Shown here: positions 1 through 7,451 of the stretch, in pieces
How positions within the stretch are numbered: the stretch's first letter is position 1
Layout: every line of letters starts with the position of its first letter
Assembly (NCBI GenBank): GCA_002368955.1
Contig: DFDY01000002.1
Location: 1-19,645, forward strand
Source of the DNA: Bacteroidales bacterium UBA3816
GTDB lineage: Bacteria; Bacteroidota; Bacteroidia; Bacteroidales; P3
Direction of reading: 5' to 3'
Length of the DNA: 19,645 nucleotides
Made by a program: the position numbers and the translations under genes
Notes under the pieces: model-generated
Database searches by the model: none
The model's input: the letters and a program-made list of their open reading frames with translations, nothing else
Told to the model about the DNA's origin: nothing

Positions 1-342
1 AATGATAATTAATGGATAATTCATGGCAATTCGTGTTAGAAAACATGCACATTTATTTGGATAAGTTGTAACGACAAAGGCTCGGAGAGCCCTACACTCA
101 ATAACGCTGCATGGCCTCGGCAAAGAAGATTAGCCTACTTTGCCGAGGCCATGCAGCGTCTCGAAGCCTCCCTGCTCAATGGATCGTCACCGAATGAGTA
201 CAACCGCCACACCATCTGTGAACCACGCGTAGCCGCCTGCCACAGGTGAAGCGTGTCTCCACGGACATAGGCAATGGAGCGGTAGCTCATAGAAGTCCCC
301 ATATATCAAACTAGAGACAAAGCCTATTTCTTAAAGAAGCAT
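1..342. other. 5' intergenic region without a convincing gene
   Basis: This stretch precedes the TetR operator and promoter. It begins with AT-rich sequence in which GATAATT occurs twice within the first 20 bases, and it contains a long perfect inverted repeat at 104-159 and a small hairpin at 79-91 (GGCTC/GAGCC). A 55-codon open frame on the minus strand (302 down to 135, beginning MGTSMSYRSIAYV) has a plausible composition, but it has no ribosome-binding site and no family I recognise, and its stop codon falls in the loop of the inverted repeat. I therefore do not call it a gene. It could be a decayed remnant. Confidence 0.5.
104..159. repeat. Perfect 22-bp inverted repeat (hairpin)
   Basis: The arms are 104-125 and 138-159. 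They are fully complementary over 22 bp and separated by a 12-base loop (AAGATTAGCCTA). Each arm contains the core TGCATGGCCTCGGCAAAG or its complement. Neither side is followed by a T run, so it is not a classical intrinsic terminator. It could be a transcript-end structure for a gene left of the window, a palindromic repeat element of the genome, or a remnant end of a small mobile element. The arms do not recur elsewhere in this window. Confidence 0.8.
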
Positions 343-377
343 AAAACTTTGAAAACTCTTTTAGTTTCCAAAGTTTT
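343..377. promoter_or_regulatory. Palindromic putative TetR operator
   Basis: The left arm AAAACTTTGAAAACT (343-357) and right arm AGTTTCCAAAGTTTT (363-377) are complementary at 14 of 15 positions around a 5-base centre. The palindrome ends six bases before a -7 box (383-390) and covers the place where the -33 element would sit, so a bound dimer would block RNA polymerase. TetR-family proteins usually repress their own operon from such a site. Binding is inferred from position and symmetry. Confidence 0.6.
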
Positions 378-382
378 TTTCT

Positions 383-390
383 TATTTTTG
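383..390 (+). promoter_or_regulatory. Bacteroidota -7 promoter box for the efflux operon
   Basis: The sequence TATTTTTG matches the Bacteroidota sigma-factor -7 consensus TAnnTTTG. No good TTTG -33 element lies about 19 bases upstream (only TTTT near 359-362), and that position overlaps the palindrome at 343-377. Transcription would begin near 395-398 and give a leader of roughly 65-70 bases before the TetR start at 464. Confidence 0.55.
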
Positions 391-463
391 CACCCGTTTT
401 TGAACACAAGCGGTCGGTCTGGAAATGGCCACAACGTTTTTGTTTTCAAGCAGGAACACAGAA

Positions 464-1114
464 ATGGAATTAGAAGAAACAAGAGAAAAAATCATCAAAA
501 CCTCCACAGAACTCTTTCTGCGGGACGGGTGCAAGCGGGTGACCATGGACAACATCGCCACCCAGATGCACATTTCCAAGCGCACCCTCTACGAGATTTT
601 CGCCACAAAAGAGGAACTGCTGAACGCCTGCATTTATGCCATTCACCAAGAGATAGAAAAAGGCAAAGAAAAACTTTGCAGCCAGGTGGATGAGCCGATA
701 CTGCTGGCCATCTTTCTGCTGCGGGGCACGGTGGAGACCAACCATAAGTACGACACCTTCATCGAAGACATACAGCGGTACTATCCGGAGATTTACAACC
801 AGTTTACCACCATGCACAGCAGCCTTTTCCGTCAAGAGTTGGCCGCTGCCCTGCGGGAGGCCCAGAAGAAAGGCATCATACGTCCCAATGCTGACCTGGA
901 GCAAATCTTCAACGCTATCCAATCGCTGATAAAATCGTGCCACACCGCCGAGACCCAGGAGCAGAAAAAAGAGTGGGTGAAAAACGTCAGCGAGACCAGC
1001 TACACCTTTATCCGCGGCTTGATGACCGCCGAAGCCATAGAGCGCTACGATGCCCAAGAGGAAACTTTCCGCCATCTATTTGCGGGAACAATAGAGAACG
1101 AAAATAAAAAATAA
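464..1114 (+). CDS. TetR/AcrR family transcriptional regulator
   Basis: This is a DNA-binding repressor of 216 residues that probably controls the efflux operon it heads. Residues 1-52 (MELEETREKIIKTSTELF onward) form the TetR N-terminal domain, with the helix-turn-helix around 27-46 (VTMDNIATQMHISKRTLYEI). The remainder is a helical, poorly conserved C-terminal half that in this family binds ligand and forms the dimer. The ATG at 464 is preferred over an in-frame ATG at 425 because it is preceded by AGGA at 452-455 with good spacing, and because TetR proteins normally start 8-10 residues before the first helix; the extra 13 residues (MATTFLFSSRNTE) do not look like family sequence. The gene ends 12 bases before the tolC-like gene, which implies one transcript. 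A palindrome just upstream fits autoregulation. The inducer cannot be predicted. Confidence 0.9.
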   Translation: MELEETREKIIKTSTELFLRDGCKRVTMDNIATQMHISKRTLYEIFATKEELLNACIYAIHQEIEKGKEKLCSQVDEPILLAIFLLRGTVETNHKYDTFIEDIQRYYPEIYNQFTTMHSSLFRQELAAALREAQKKGIIRPNADLEQIFNAIQSLIKSCHTAETQEQKKEWVKNVSETSYTFIRGLMTAEAIERYDAQEETFRHLFAGTIENENKK

Positions 1115-1126
1115 TAGATATAGATA

Positions 1127-2431
1127 ATGAAAAAAGCAAAACACTTACTACCGCTTTTCATTGCCCTCCTGTCCATTGCACACTTGCGGGCCCAGGAAGG
1201 GGCAGTGCTGCCGCTCTCGCTGGCCGAGGCCCAGCAGTATGCCGTGGAGCACAACTACGCCTTGCAAAACGCGAGCCTGAACGTGAAGAAGGCCGAAGCT
1301 GCCAAATGGCAGACGCTCAGCTCTATGCTGCCACAGATTTCCTCTTCGTTCGACTACAGCAACATGCTGGGATACGAGATGAGCTTCATGAATGGGATTT
1401 CCATCCCCTTGAATCCTTACGGCACCTTTGCCATGACGGCATCGGTGGCACTCTCGGCCTCGCAAATCATGGGCACCGTGATGAACGATATCTCCCTCCG
1501 CATGAGCGACATCACGCAAAAGCAGTCGGAGCTGACCACCCGCACAGGCGTGAAGAGTGTGTACACCTCTATCATGGTGATGGAAGACGTGGTGAAGTTG
1601 CTCGACTCCAGCCTGAACAACATGAACACCCTCTTGGAGGCCACCCGCAAGAGTGCCCAAGCCGGTGCCATCGAGAACATCGAGGTGGACAAACTTACCG
1701 TTCAGGTGGCCACCTTGCGCAACAGCATTACCGCCAACCGCCGCAGCCTCAAAATGCTCTACAGCTCCCTTATCCTGCAGCTGGGTGCCGATGCCAACAC
1801 ACAGCTTGTGCTAACCACCCCGTTGGACCGCATCATGAATGTGGACCAAGTGGCCCAGCTGACCCAAGGCAATTTCAAGTTGGAGGACAACTACAACTAC
1901 CAACTGCTTCTGCAAAACGAGGACATGGCCCAGAAGCAAGTGACCAATGCCTGGCTGCAATTCACCCCCTCGCTGAGGGTATTCTACCAATATAACAACA
2001 AGACCTATTTCGGCCGAGACGAAGGCATGAACATGACGCCGCCCCAAATGGTAGGCGCATCGATCAGCCTGCCCCTGTTCCAAAGTGGCAGCCGCCTGTC
2101 TGCCATTCGCCAGGCCAAGATTTCGCAGCAGGTGACCGCCAACACCAAGCGACAGACAGAAGATGCCCTTCAGGTGGAGTATAACCAAGACTGCTACAAC
2201 CTGGTTTCGGCACTGGAGAGCTATCAAATTCAGAAAGAGAATCTGGCCGTGACCAAGCGGGTGCTGGACAATACCAGCAGCAAGTACCGCACCGGATACG
2301 CCAGCAATCTGGAGGTGACCAACGCCAGCACCGATTTCATCACGGCACAGAGCAACTATGTGCAGGCCGTCATGCAGGTGGTGACAGCACAGATAGCCCT
2401 TGAGAACCTCCTTGGAGAAAGCAACAAATAA
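1127..2431 (+). CDS. TolC-family outer membrane efflux protein
   Basis: This is the outer-membrane channel of the tripartite efflux pump. The 434-residue product begins with a Sec signal peptide (MKKAKHLLPLFIALLSIAHLRA, cleavage probably before QEG) and continues with the two repeats of the outer membrane efflux protein family. The first repeat starts at LSLAEAQQYAVEHNYALQNA, and the second carries the long helices with ASISLPLF and KYRTGYASNLEVTNA, a near-consensus stretch of this family. It is somewhat shorter than E. coli TolC, as is common for Bacteroidota members. It lies 12 bases after the TetR gene and before the adaptor and RND genes, the standard order for an RND operon. The start lacks a Shine-Dalgarno site and follows the AT-rich leader AATAGATATAGATAATG, similar to the topA leader. 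Confidence 0.95.
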   Translation: MKKAKHLLPLFIALLSIAHLRAQEGAVLPLSLAEAQQYAVEHNYALQNASLNVKKAEAAKWQTLSSMLPQISSSFDYSNMLGYEMSFMNGISIPLNPYGTFAMTASVALSASQIMGTVMNDISLRMSDITQKQSELTTRTGVKSVYTSIMVMEDVVKLLDSSLNNMNTLLEATRKSAQAGAIENIEVDKLTVQVATLRNSITANRRSLKMLYSSLILQLGADANTQLVLTTPLDRIMNVDQVAQLTQGNFKLEDNYNYQLLLQNEDMAQKQVTNAWLQFTPSLRVFYQYNNKTYFGRDEGMNMTPPQMVGASISLPLFQSGSRLSAIRQAKISQQVTANTKRQTEDALQVEYNQDCYNLVSALESYQIQKENLAVTKRVLDNTSSKYRTGYASNLEVTNASTDFITAQSNYVQAVMQVVTAQIALENLLGESNK

Positions 2432-2522
2432 ATGAATAGCGATGAGTGAACAGACAATACAATTGTCGAATAACTAATCACTAAAAAGATTCACTAACCA
2501 TTAAAATAATAACACATACAAT
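2432..2522. other. Non-coding gap inside the efflux operon
   Basis: These 91 AT-rich bases separate the outer membrane factor from the adaptor, whereas the other genes of the operon are 12-26 bases apart. The gap contains a short palindrome, GACAAT-ACA-ATTGTC (2453-2467), and one copy of the 9-mer AATAGCGAT (2435-2443). I see no -7 box and no terminator, so co-transcription across it is likely. Confidence 0.4.
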
Positions 2523-3560
2523 ATGAACAAAGCATTCAAAATTGCCGCCATGGCCATGGCCGTGCTGAGCCTAGCTGCCTGCGGTGGCAAGAAGCAAGAA
2601 ATCACCTCCAAACAGCAGAAGGAGGCCGAGAAAGTAAAAGTGCAGGTGCTGCAGCCAGAGCGCATCGCCAAGACCATCGAACTCTCCTCAACCCTGGAGG
2701 GATACGAGACTATGAACATCTCGCCCAGCATCACCGGCCACATCGAGCACATCTACGTCGAAGTGGGCTCGCGCGTGCAGCGCGGCACCATGCTGGTGCG
2801 CATGGACCAGACCCAGCTCAACACCACGCGCATCAACCTGGCCAGCACCAAGACAGAGCTCGAGCGCGTGACGGCCCTCAAGGCCAGCGGCAGCGTGAGC
2901 CAGCAGGTCTACGACCAGACCAAGGCCGGATACGACCAGCTGGTGGAGACCGAGCGCTTCCAGAACGAGAACACCTTCGTCAAGGCCCAGTTCGCCGGCG
3001 TCATCAGCGCCAAGAACTACGAAGACGGCGAGATGTACACCGGCGCCCCCATACTGACGCTGACGCAGATCAGCCGCCTCAAGGCCATCATCAACATACC
3101 GGAGAGCTACTTTCCCATGGTGAAGCAGGGCATGAAGGTCGACGTGGTCAGCGACATATACCCCGACGAGGTCTTCCCCGCCACCATCGAGATCGTCTAC
3201 CCCACCATTGACCCGCAGAGCCACACCTTCCAGGCCAAGCTCAACATCCCCAACAACGGTGAGAAGATACGTCCCGGCATGTACGTGCGCACCCGCCTGG
3301 CTGTGGGCGAGGTCGACGCCATCGTGGTGCCCTACCAGAGCGTGCTGAAGCTCACGGGCAGCAACGACCGCTATGTTTTCACCAACAAGGACGGCGTGGC
3401 CCACCGCGTGGCTGTCACCCTTGGCCAGCGCTACGACGACCGCATAGAGATTATTCCCGTGGTGCCCGGCGACCTGAAGGAAGGCGACCAGCTAGTGGTG
3501 ACCGGCATGGGCCGACTGGTGGACGAGTGCCCCCTCGAAATCGTAACCGACTCTCTCTAA
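2523..3560 (+). CDS. RND efflux periplasmic adaptor (membrane fusion lipoprotein)
   Basis: This HlyD/AcrA-type adaptor links the inner-membrane pump to the outer-membrane channel. The 345-residue protein has a lipoprotein signal (MNKAFKIAAMAMAVLSLAAC) with the lipidated cysteine at residue 20, so it is anchored to a membrane from the periplasmic side. The barrel-sandwich (biotinyl-lipoyl-like) half-motifs are visible around ISPSITGHIEHIYVEVGSRV and FVKAQFAGVISAKNYEDGEM, on either side of a short alpha-hairpin (NLASTKTELERVTALKASG). The beta-barrel follows (LTQISRLKAIINIPESYFPM), then a C-terminal membrane-proximal domain. The gene ends 18 bases before the RND gene. From about 2730 its codons are markedly more GC-rich, with C or G in most third positions, than those of the neighbouring genes. 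This may only be codon selection or may reflect a different history. Confidence 0.95.
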   Translation: MNKAFKIAAMAMAVLSLAACGGKKQEITSKQQKEAEKVKVQVLQPERIAKTIELSSTLEGYETMNISPSITGHIEHIYVEVGSRVQRGTMLVRMDQTQLNTTRINLASTKTELERVTALKASGSVSQQVYDQTKAGYDQLVETERFQNENTFVKAQFAGVISAKNYEDGEMYTGAPILTLTQISRLKAIINIPESYFPMVKQGMKVDVVSDIYPDEVFPATIEIVYPTIDPQSHTFQAKLNIPNNGEKIRPGMYVRTRLAVGEVDAIVVPYQSVLKLTGSNDRYVFTNKDGVAHRVAVTLGQRYDDRIEIIPVVPGDLKEGDQLVVTGMGRLVDECPLEIVTDSL

Positions 3561-3578
3561 AACTCCCTTCACAGCATT

Positions 3579-6500
3579 ATGGCAATATACAAAACAGCTA
3601 TTAACAAGCCCATCACCACTGGCCTCATCTTTGTGGCCGTGGTCATATTGGGGCTCTTCTCCCTCACACGTCTGCCCATTGACCAGATGCCTGAGATGGA
3701 CCCGCCCTATGTTACGGTGATGACCACCTATGCCGGAGCCAACGCCAGCGACATCGAAACCAACATCACCAAAATCATCGAAAACTCGCTCAACTCGGTC
3801 GACGGTCTCAAAAACATCACCTCCACCTCGCAAGACAACCTCTCCATCGTGTCGTTGGAGTTTGAGTGGGGCAGCGACCTAGACGAGGCACTGAACGACA
3901 TCCGCAGTTACGTAGACCTCCTTTACGACAACCTGCCCGACGGTGTCAGCCGCCCCACCATCCTTAAGCTCAACAGCAGCGCCATGCCCATCATCGTCTA
4001 CGGCTTCACCGCCAAAGAGAGCTATCCGGGCTTGGACAAGATATTGGAGGACAACGTCACCAACGAACTCAACCGTGTCAACGGCATCGGCAACATCACC
4101 GTCAGCGGTGCCCCTGAGCGGTATATCTATATAGATTTAGACCCCCGGCAGCTGGAGGCCTACCACCTGAGCGTAGAAGCCGTGGGCAGCGCCATCAGTG
4201 CCAACAATCTGGACGTAGCCTCCGGCACCGTCAAGATTGGCAAGGAGCAGTACCAAATGCGCGTGAAGAGCGAGTATGAGGAGAGTGCCGAAATCAACGA
4301 CATCATGGTGGCCAACGTGGGCGGCAAGCCCATCTTTGTGCGCGACCTGGCCACTGTGCGCGACACCATCAAAGACCTCTCACTTGATGAGAAAATCAAC
4401 GGTCAGGACGGTGCCCGCATGACCATCTCCAAGCAGACCGGTGCCAACACCGTGGCCATTGCCAAGGGCGTTCACAACCGTTTGGAACAAATCAAGAAAG
4501 ACCTCCCGCCCGACATCGAAGTCACCCTTATCCGAGACCAGTCTGAAGAAATCGAAAACGCCATCAGCGGCCTTTTCAGTTCCATCTTCTACGCTCTGCT
4601 CTTCGTGGTGCTGGTGGTGTTCATCTTCCTAGGCAACTGGCGCAGCACCATCATCATCGGCCTCACCATCCCCATCTCGCTGGTCACCTCCTTCATCTAT
4701 CTGCTTCTTGCGGACAGCTCGCTCAACATCATCTCACTGGCTTCGCTCACCGTGGCCATCGGCATGGTAGTGGACGATGCCATCGTGGTGTTGGAGAACA
4801 TCACCAAACATGTAGAGCGTGGCGAGAGCCCCCGCGAGGCAGCCATCTATGCAACCAATGAGGTCTGGACCTCCGTCATAGCCACCACCCTGGTCATCGT
4901 GGCCGTATTCGTGCCACTGACCATGCTGCCCGGCATGGCGGGCATCCTCTTCAAAGAGTTGGGCTGGATTGTCACCATCGTGGTGTGTGTCTCCACCATC
5001 TCCGCCATCTCGCTTATCCCCATGCTCTCCAGCCTGCTGCTTAAAGAGAAGCCCTTCTTCCTGACCAAGATTGAGGAAGAGGAATACAAGCGCAAGCAAA
5101 GCCAGAAAACTTTCAGTTGGGAGAACACCCTCGGCAAGTGGTTCACAGGCGTCGAACGCTGGTATGCCGGAGTCCTCACCTGGGCCCTGCACCACAAGCG
5201 CATCACCCTGCTCATTGCCTTTGGCATCTTCATTCTCTCACTGGTGCCCCTCTTCACCGGCAAGATAGGCATGGACTTTATGAAGGATCAGGACAACGGC
5301 CGCATCAGCATCACCGCCGAACTCCAGCGTGGCACCCGTATTGAGGAGACCCTCAAGACCGCCCGCAAGATGGAGGCCGACATCGACGACCTGCTGGGCG
5401 AGTACGTACTCGGCACCTCTACCACAGCAGGTTCCAACGACGATGCTGGTTTTGGAGCCCTCTTCAACAGCACCACCAACAACAAAATCAGCATGAGTGT
5501 GCGCTGTGTGAAGAAGTATGACCGCGACATCACGGTCTTCGAGATGCAGGAAATGCTGCGTAAGAAATTTGCCGAATATCCCGAACTCAACCGCGTCATT
5601 GTGTCCGAAGGCGGCATGGGCGGCGGCAATAACCGCCTCAGCATCGAGGTCTACGGCTATGACTTCGACAAGTCCTACCAATTTGCCCAAGACCTCATCC
5701 GGCGCATACAGCAGAACGTGCCCGGCGCACGCGACTGCAACATCAGCCGCGACGAGGACCGTGCCGAGCTGAAGATAGTCTTCGACAAAGAGAAACTGGC
5801 CTATCACGGCCTCAGCAGCTCTGCCGTTGCGGCCAGCGTGCGCTACCGCATCTATGGCATGAACTGCGGATTCCTCAAGGAGGACGGCGACGAATACAAC
5901 ATCGTCTGCCGCCTGAAAGAGGACTACCGCAACAGCATCACCGACATCGAAGAGCTTCCCCTCTCCACTGCCACCGGCCAGACCATCAAACTCAAGGAAC
6001 TGGCCAAAGTGGTTGAGTACTGGGTGCCGCCAACCATCCAGCGCAAGAACCGCCAGCGCTACCTGACCATCTCCGTCACCCCCTACCAGGCCTCGCTGGG
6101 CGAAGTGGCGCAAGGCGTGCAGGCCGAAATTGACAAAATGAATCTCCCGCAGGGCATCCACACCGCCCTGGCCGGCAGCTACCAAGACCAGCAGGAAAAC
6201 ACCCGCAATATGGGCCTTCTGGCCGTACTCATCATCATGCTGGTCTACATCGTCATGGCCTCTCAGTTCGAGTCGTTCAGCAAACCCTTCATCATCTTGT
6301 TCTCCATCCCCTTTGCCATCACAGGTGTCATCCTGGCCCTCCTCATCACCGGCACCAACCTCGACATGGTGGGCTCTCTGGGCATCATCTTGCTCATCGG
6401 CATCGTGGTCAAGAACGGCATCGTGCTGGTTGACTACATCAACCTCATGCGCGAGCGCGGACTAGAACTATACGAAGCCATTGCCGTTTCAGGCCAAAGC

Positions 6501-6770
6501 CGTCTGCGTCCCGTACTCATGACGGCCCTCACCACCATCCTGGGTATGGTGCCTATGGCCGTCAGCCGTGCCGAAGGCTCTGAGTTGTGGACCACCTTGG
6601 GCATCGTCGTCATCGGCGGCCTGTTGGTCTCCACCATCGTCACCCTAGTCGTGGTTCCGGTGCTCTACGGCATCTTCGAGCGCAAGGGTGAAGTGGACAA
6701 AGCCGCCCGCATACGCAAGAAGTTCGTCTTCATGAACATCGACCTCGACAAAAAAGAGGGAATCAAATAG
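3579..6770 (+). CDS. HAE1-type RND multidrug efflux transporter (AcrB/MexB-like)
   Basis: This inner-membrane proton/drug antiporter is the motor of the pump. At 1063 residues it has the normal length of the HAE1 family. The first transmembrane helix lies at about 10-30 (ITTGLIFVAVVILGLFSL), followed by the porter domain (LPIDQMPEMDPPYVTVMTTYAGA), a first membrane block at about 340-490, a second helix 1-like segment (RITLLIAFGIFILSLVPLF), and a second block near the C-terminus. The proton-relay residues are present: the paired aspartates D399 and D400 in GMVVDDAIVVLEN, and K945 in GIVVKNGIVLVDY, corresponding to AcrB D407, D408 and K940. The C-terminal tail is charged and cytoplasmic. It sits directly downstream of the adaptor and upstream of a PII-like gene. 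The substrates cannot be inferred from the sequence. Confidence 0.97.
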   Translation: MAIYKTAINKPITTGLIFVAVVILGLFSLTRLPIDQMPEMDPPYVTVMTTYAGANASDIETNITKIIENSLNSVDGLKNITSTSQDNLSIVSLEFEWGSDLDEALNDIRSYVDLLYDNLPDGVSRPTILKLNSSAMPIIVYGFTAKESYPGLDKILEDNVTNELNRVNGIGNITVSGAPERYIYIDLDPRQLEAYHLSVEAVGSAISANNLDVASGTVKIGKEQYQMRVKSEYEESAEINDIMVANVGGKPIFVRDLATVRDTIKDLSLDEKINGQDGARMTISKQTGANTVAIAKGVHNRLEQIKKDLPPDIEVTLIRDQSEEIENAISGLFSSIFYALLFVVLVVFIFLGNWRSTIIIGLTIPISLVTSFIYLLLADSSLNIISLASLTVAIGMVVDDAIVVLENITKHVERGESPREAAIYATNEVWTSVIATTLVIVAVFVPLTMLPGMAGILFKELGWIVTIVVCVSTISAISLIPMLSSLLLKEKPFFLTKIEEEEYKRKQSQKTFSWENTLGKWFTGVERWYAGVLTWALHHKRITLLIAFGIFILSLVPLFTGKIGMDFMKDQDNGRISITAELQRGTRIEETLKTARKMEADIDDLLGEYVLGTSTTAGSNDDAGFGALFNSTTNNKISMSVRCVKKYDRDITVFEMQEMLRKKFAEYPELNRVIVSEGGMGGGNNRLSIEVYGYDFDKSYQFAQDLIRRIQQNVPGARDCNISRDEDRAELKIVFDKEKLAYHGLSSSAVAASVRYRIYGMNCGFLKEDGDEYNIVCRLKEDYRNSITDIEELPLSTATGQTIKLKELAKVVEYWVPPTIQRKNRQRYLTISVTPYQASLGEVAQGVQAEIDKMNLPQGIHTALAGSYQDQQENTRNMGLLAVLIIMLVYIVMASQFESFSKPFIILFSIPFAITGVILALLITGTNLDMVGSLGIILLIGIVVKNGIVLVDYINLMRERGLELYEAIAVSGQSRLRPVLMTALTTILGMVPMAVSRAEGSELWTTLGIVVIGGLLVSTIVTLVVVPVLYGIFERKGEVDKAARIRKKFVFMNIDLDKKEGIK

Positions 6771-6796
6771 TCAACGGAGTTAAAAAGAAATCACCT

Positions 6797-7090
6797 ATGA
6801 AAAGTATAATGATAGTCTTCAACCAGGCAAGCACCGAGCGTGTCGAGTACCTACTCGACATGCTAGAGGTGCGCGGTTTCACCTTCTGGGAGAATGTGCA
6901 GGGGCGTGGCCACCAAAACGGAGAGCCCCACCGCGGCACCCACACCTGGCCCGAAATGAACAACGCCGTCATGGCCGTCGTCGAGGACGACAAGGTAGAG
7001 GCCGTCCTCCTAGCCGTCCGCAAGCTGGACAAGCGCAACGAGGAAGTCGGCATTCGCGCCTTTGTCTGGAACATTGAACAGATGGTCTGA
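6797..7090 (+). CDS. PII-like small protein linked to the RND pump
   Basis: This 97-residue protein has the alternating pattern of the PII/GlnB-like ferredoxin fold: strand MKSIMIVFNQ, helix STERVEYLLDMLEV, strand GFTFWENVQG, a glycine- and histidine-rich loop at 36-53, a further strand NNAVMAVVED, a helix DKVEAVLLAVRKLDKRN, and a final strand GIRAFVWNIEQ. Canonical GlnB signatures, including the tyrosine-containing T-loop, are absent, so this is a PII-like and not a true nitrogen-regulatory PII protein. The loop carries H39, H45 and H49, which could bind metal or nucleotide. The gene begins 26 bases after the RND gene on the same strand and ends the operon, which suggests it senses or tunes the pump. 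No signal peptide is present, so it should be cytoplasmic. The fold assignment is by pattern and the function is inferred from its neighbours. Confidence 0.75.
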   Translation: MKSIMIVFNQASTERVEYLLDMLEVRGFTFWENVQGRGHQNGEPHRGTHTWPEMNNAVMAVVEDDKVEAVLLAVRKLDKRNEEVGIRAFVWNIEQMV

Positions 7091-7192
7091 CCACCACAAA
7101 AAGACAGAAAAACAGCACTATTAACTAACAATAGCGATTGCTGCTCCTAAAAATCACTGACAATGACTATACGTCAGTTTTCAAAAAGGTAG

Positions 7193-7200
7193 TACTTTTG
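7193..7200 (+). promoter_or_regulatory. Bacteroidota -7 promoter box
   Basis: The sequence TACTTTTG matches TAnnTTTG exactly and lies in the same context (GTACTTTTGCAA) as the SRP RNA promoter at 18272-18279. No clear TTG is found 19 bases upstream, so the -33 element is weak. The predicted start is near 7205-7207, on the strand of the following terminator and Stealth remnant. Confidence 0.6.
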
Positions 7201-7205
7201 CAAAC

Positions 7206-7312
7206 GAAAATCAGAGAAACAACCGAACATTGTCATAACTCATAAGTCTTTGGTTTTTAGGATTAATAAATGTACGGCCGCCCCTCCTAGCCCTAGGGGC
7301 GGCTGATTTTTT
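7206..7312 (+). ncRNA. Predicted short terminated transcript or attenuator leader
   Basis: A transcript from the promoter at 7193-7200 would run about 107 bases and end at the intrinsic terminator. The leader has no ORF longer than a few codons; ATG at 7270 gives only MYGRPS, overlapping the hairpin. The layout of promoter, short leader, terminator and then a capsule-type gene resembles transcription attenuation relieved by antitermination, as known for Bacteroidales capsule loci controlled by UpxY/NusG-like proteins. It could equally be a stand-alone small RNA. I do not recognise it as any named RNA family. Confidence 0.35.
7275..7312 (+). terminator. Strong intrinsic terminator
   Basis: The arms GCCGCCCCT (7277-7285) and AGGGGCGGC (7295-7303) form a perfect 9-bp GC-rich stem with a 9-base loop. 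The pair C7275-G7305 adds to it around a G-T wobble. Six T residues follow at 7307-7312. It would end the leader transcript from 7206 and also any readthrough from the efflux operon. Confidence 0.85.
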
Positions 7313-7364
7313 AGTACGGTACAATAAACTGTGCATTTAGCCGTTATATAATAAAAACAACAAG

Positions 7365-7451
7365 ATGGATAAAATTGATTTTGTATTAACCTGGGTAGAC
7401 GGCAGCGACCCAAACTGGCTTCAAGAAAGAAAGGAGGAGAACCACCAATGA
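7365..7451 (+). pseudogene. N-terminal fragment of a Stealth-family capsule phosphotransferase
   Basis: The 28-codon frame begins MDKIDFVLTWVDGSDPNWLQ, an excellent match to conserved region 1 of Stealth proteins, the sugar-phosphate transferases of capsule synthesis, which characteristically start with I-D-x-V-x-T-W-V-D-G-S-D-P. It then stops at TGA (7449-7451). Stealth proteins normally have more than 300 residues, so the catalytic core is missing. The next 38-codon frame, beginning inside this stop as ATGA, carries what looks like the C-terminus of the same family. The two pieces are therefore the ends of one gene after an internal deletion that also shifted the frame. It cannot be an active enzyme. 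Confidence 0.75.

Larger units (their letters stand above)
7091..7364. other. Non-coding region with promoter, short leader and terminator
   Basis: This stretch lies between the efflux operon and the Stealth remnant. It holds one copy of AATAGCGAT (7130-7138), a -7 box at 7193-7200, about 75 bases of AT-rich leader, a strong intrinsic terminator at 7275-7312, and then AT-rich sequence up to the ATG at 7365. The hexamer GTACGG occurs just before (7272-7277) and just after (7314-7319) the terminator. I see no tRNA and no riboswitch that I recognise. Confidence 0.6.

Noticed and set aside
104..159. CRISPR repeat or intrinsic terminator at the perfect inverted repeat
   Set aside because: There is only one copy without regular spacers, and no T run follows on either strand.
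425..463. Longer TetR start at ATG 425
   Set aside because: The extra 13 residues do not resemble TetR N-termini, and the ATG at 464 has AGGA at good spacing.
5238..6185. 315-codon minus-strand frame opposite the RND gene
   Set aside because: It is a shadow of the RND coding sequence, without domain motifs or a start context.
7346..7351. TATAAT resembling an E. coli -10 box before the Stealth remnant
   Set aside because: Bacteroidota primary sigma factors use TAnnTTTG, and no matching -33 element is present.
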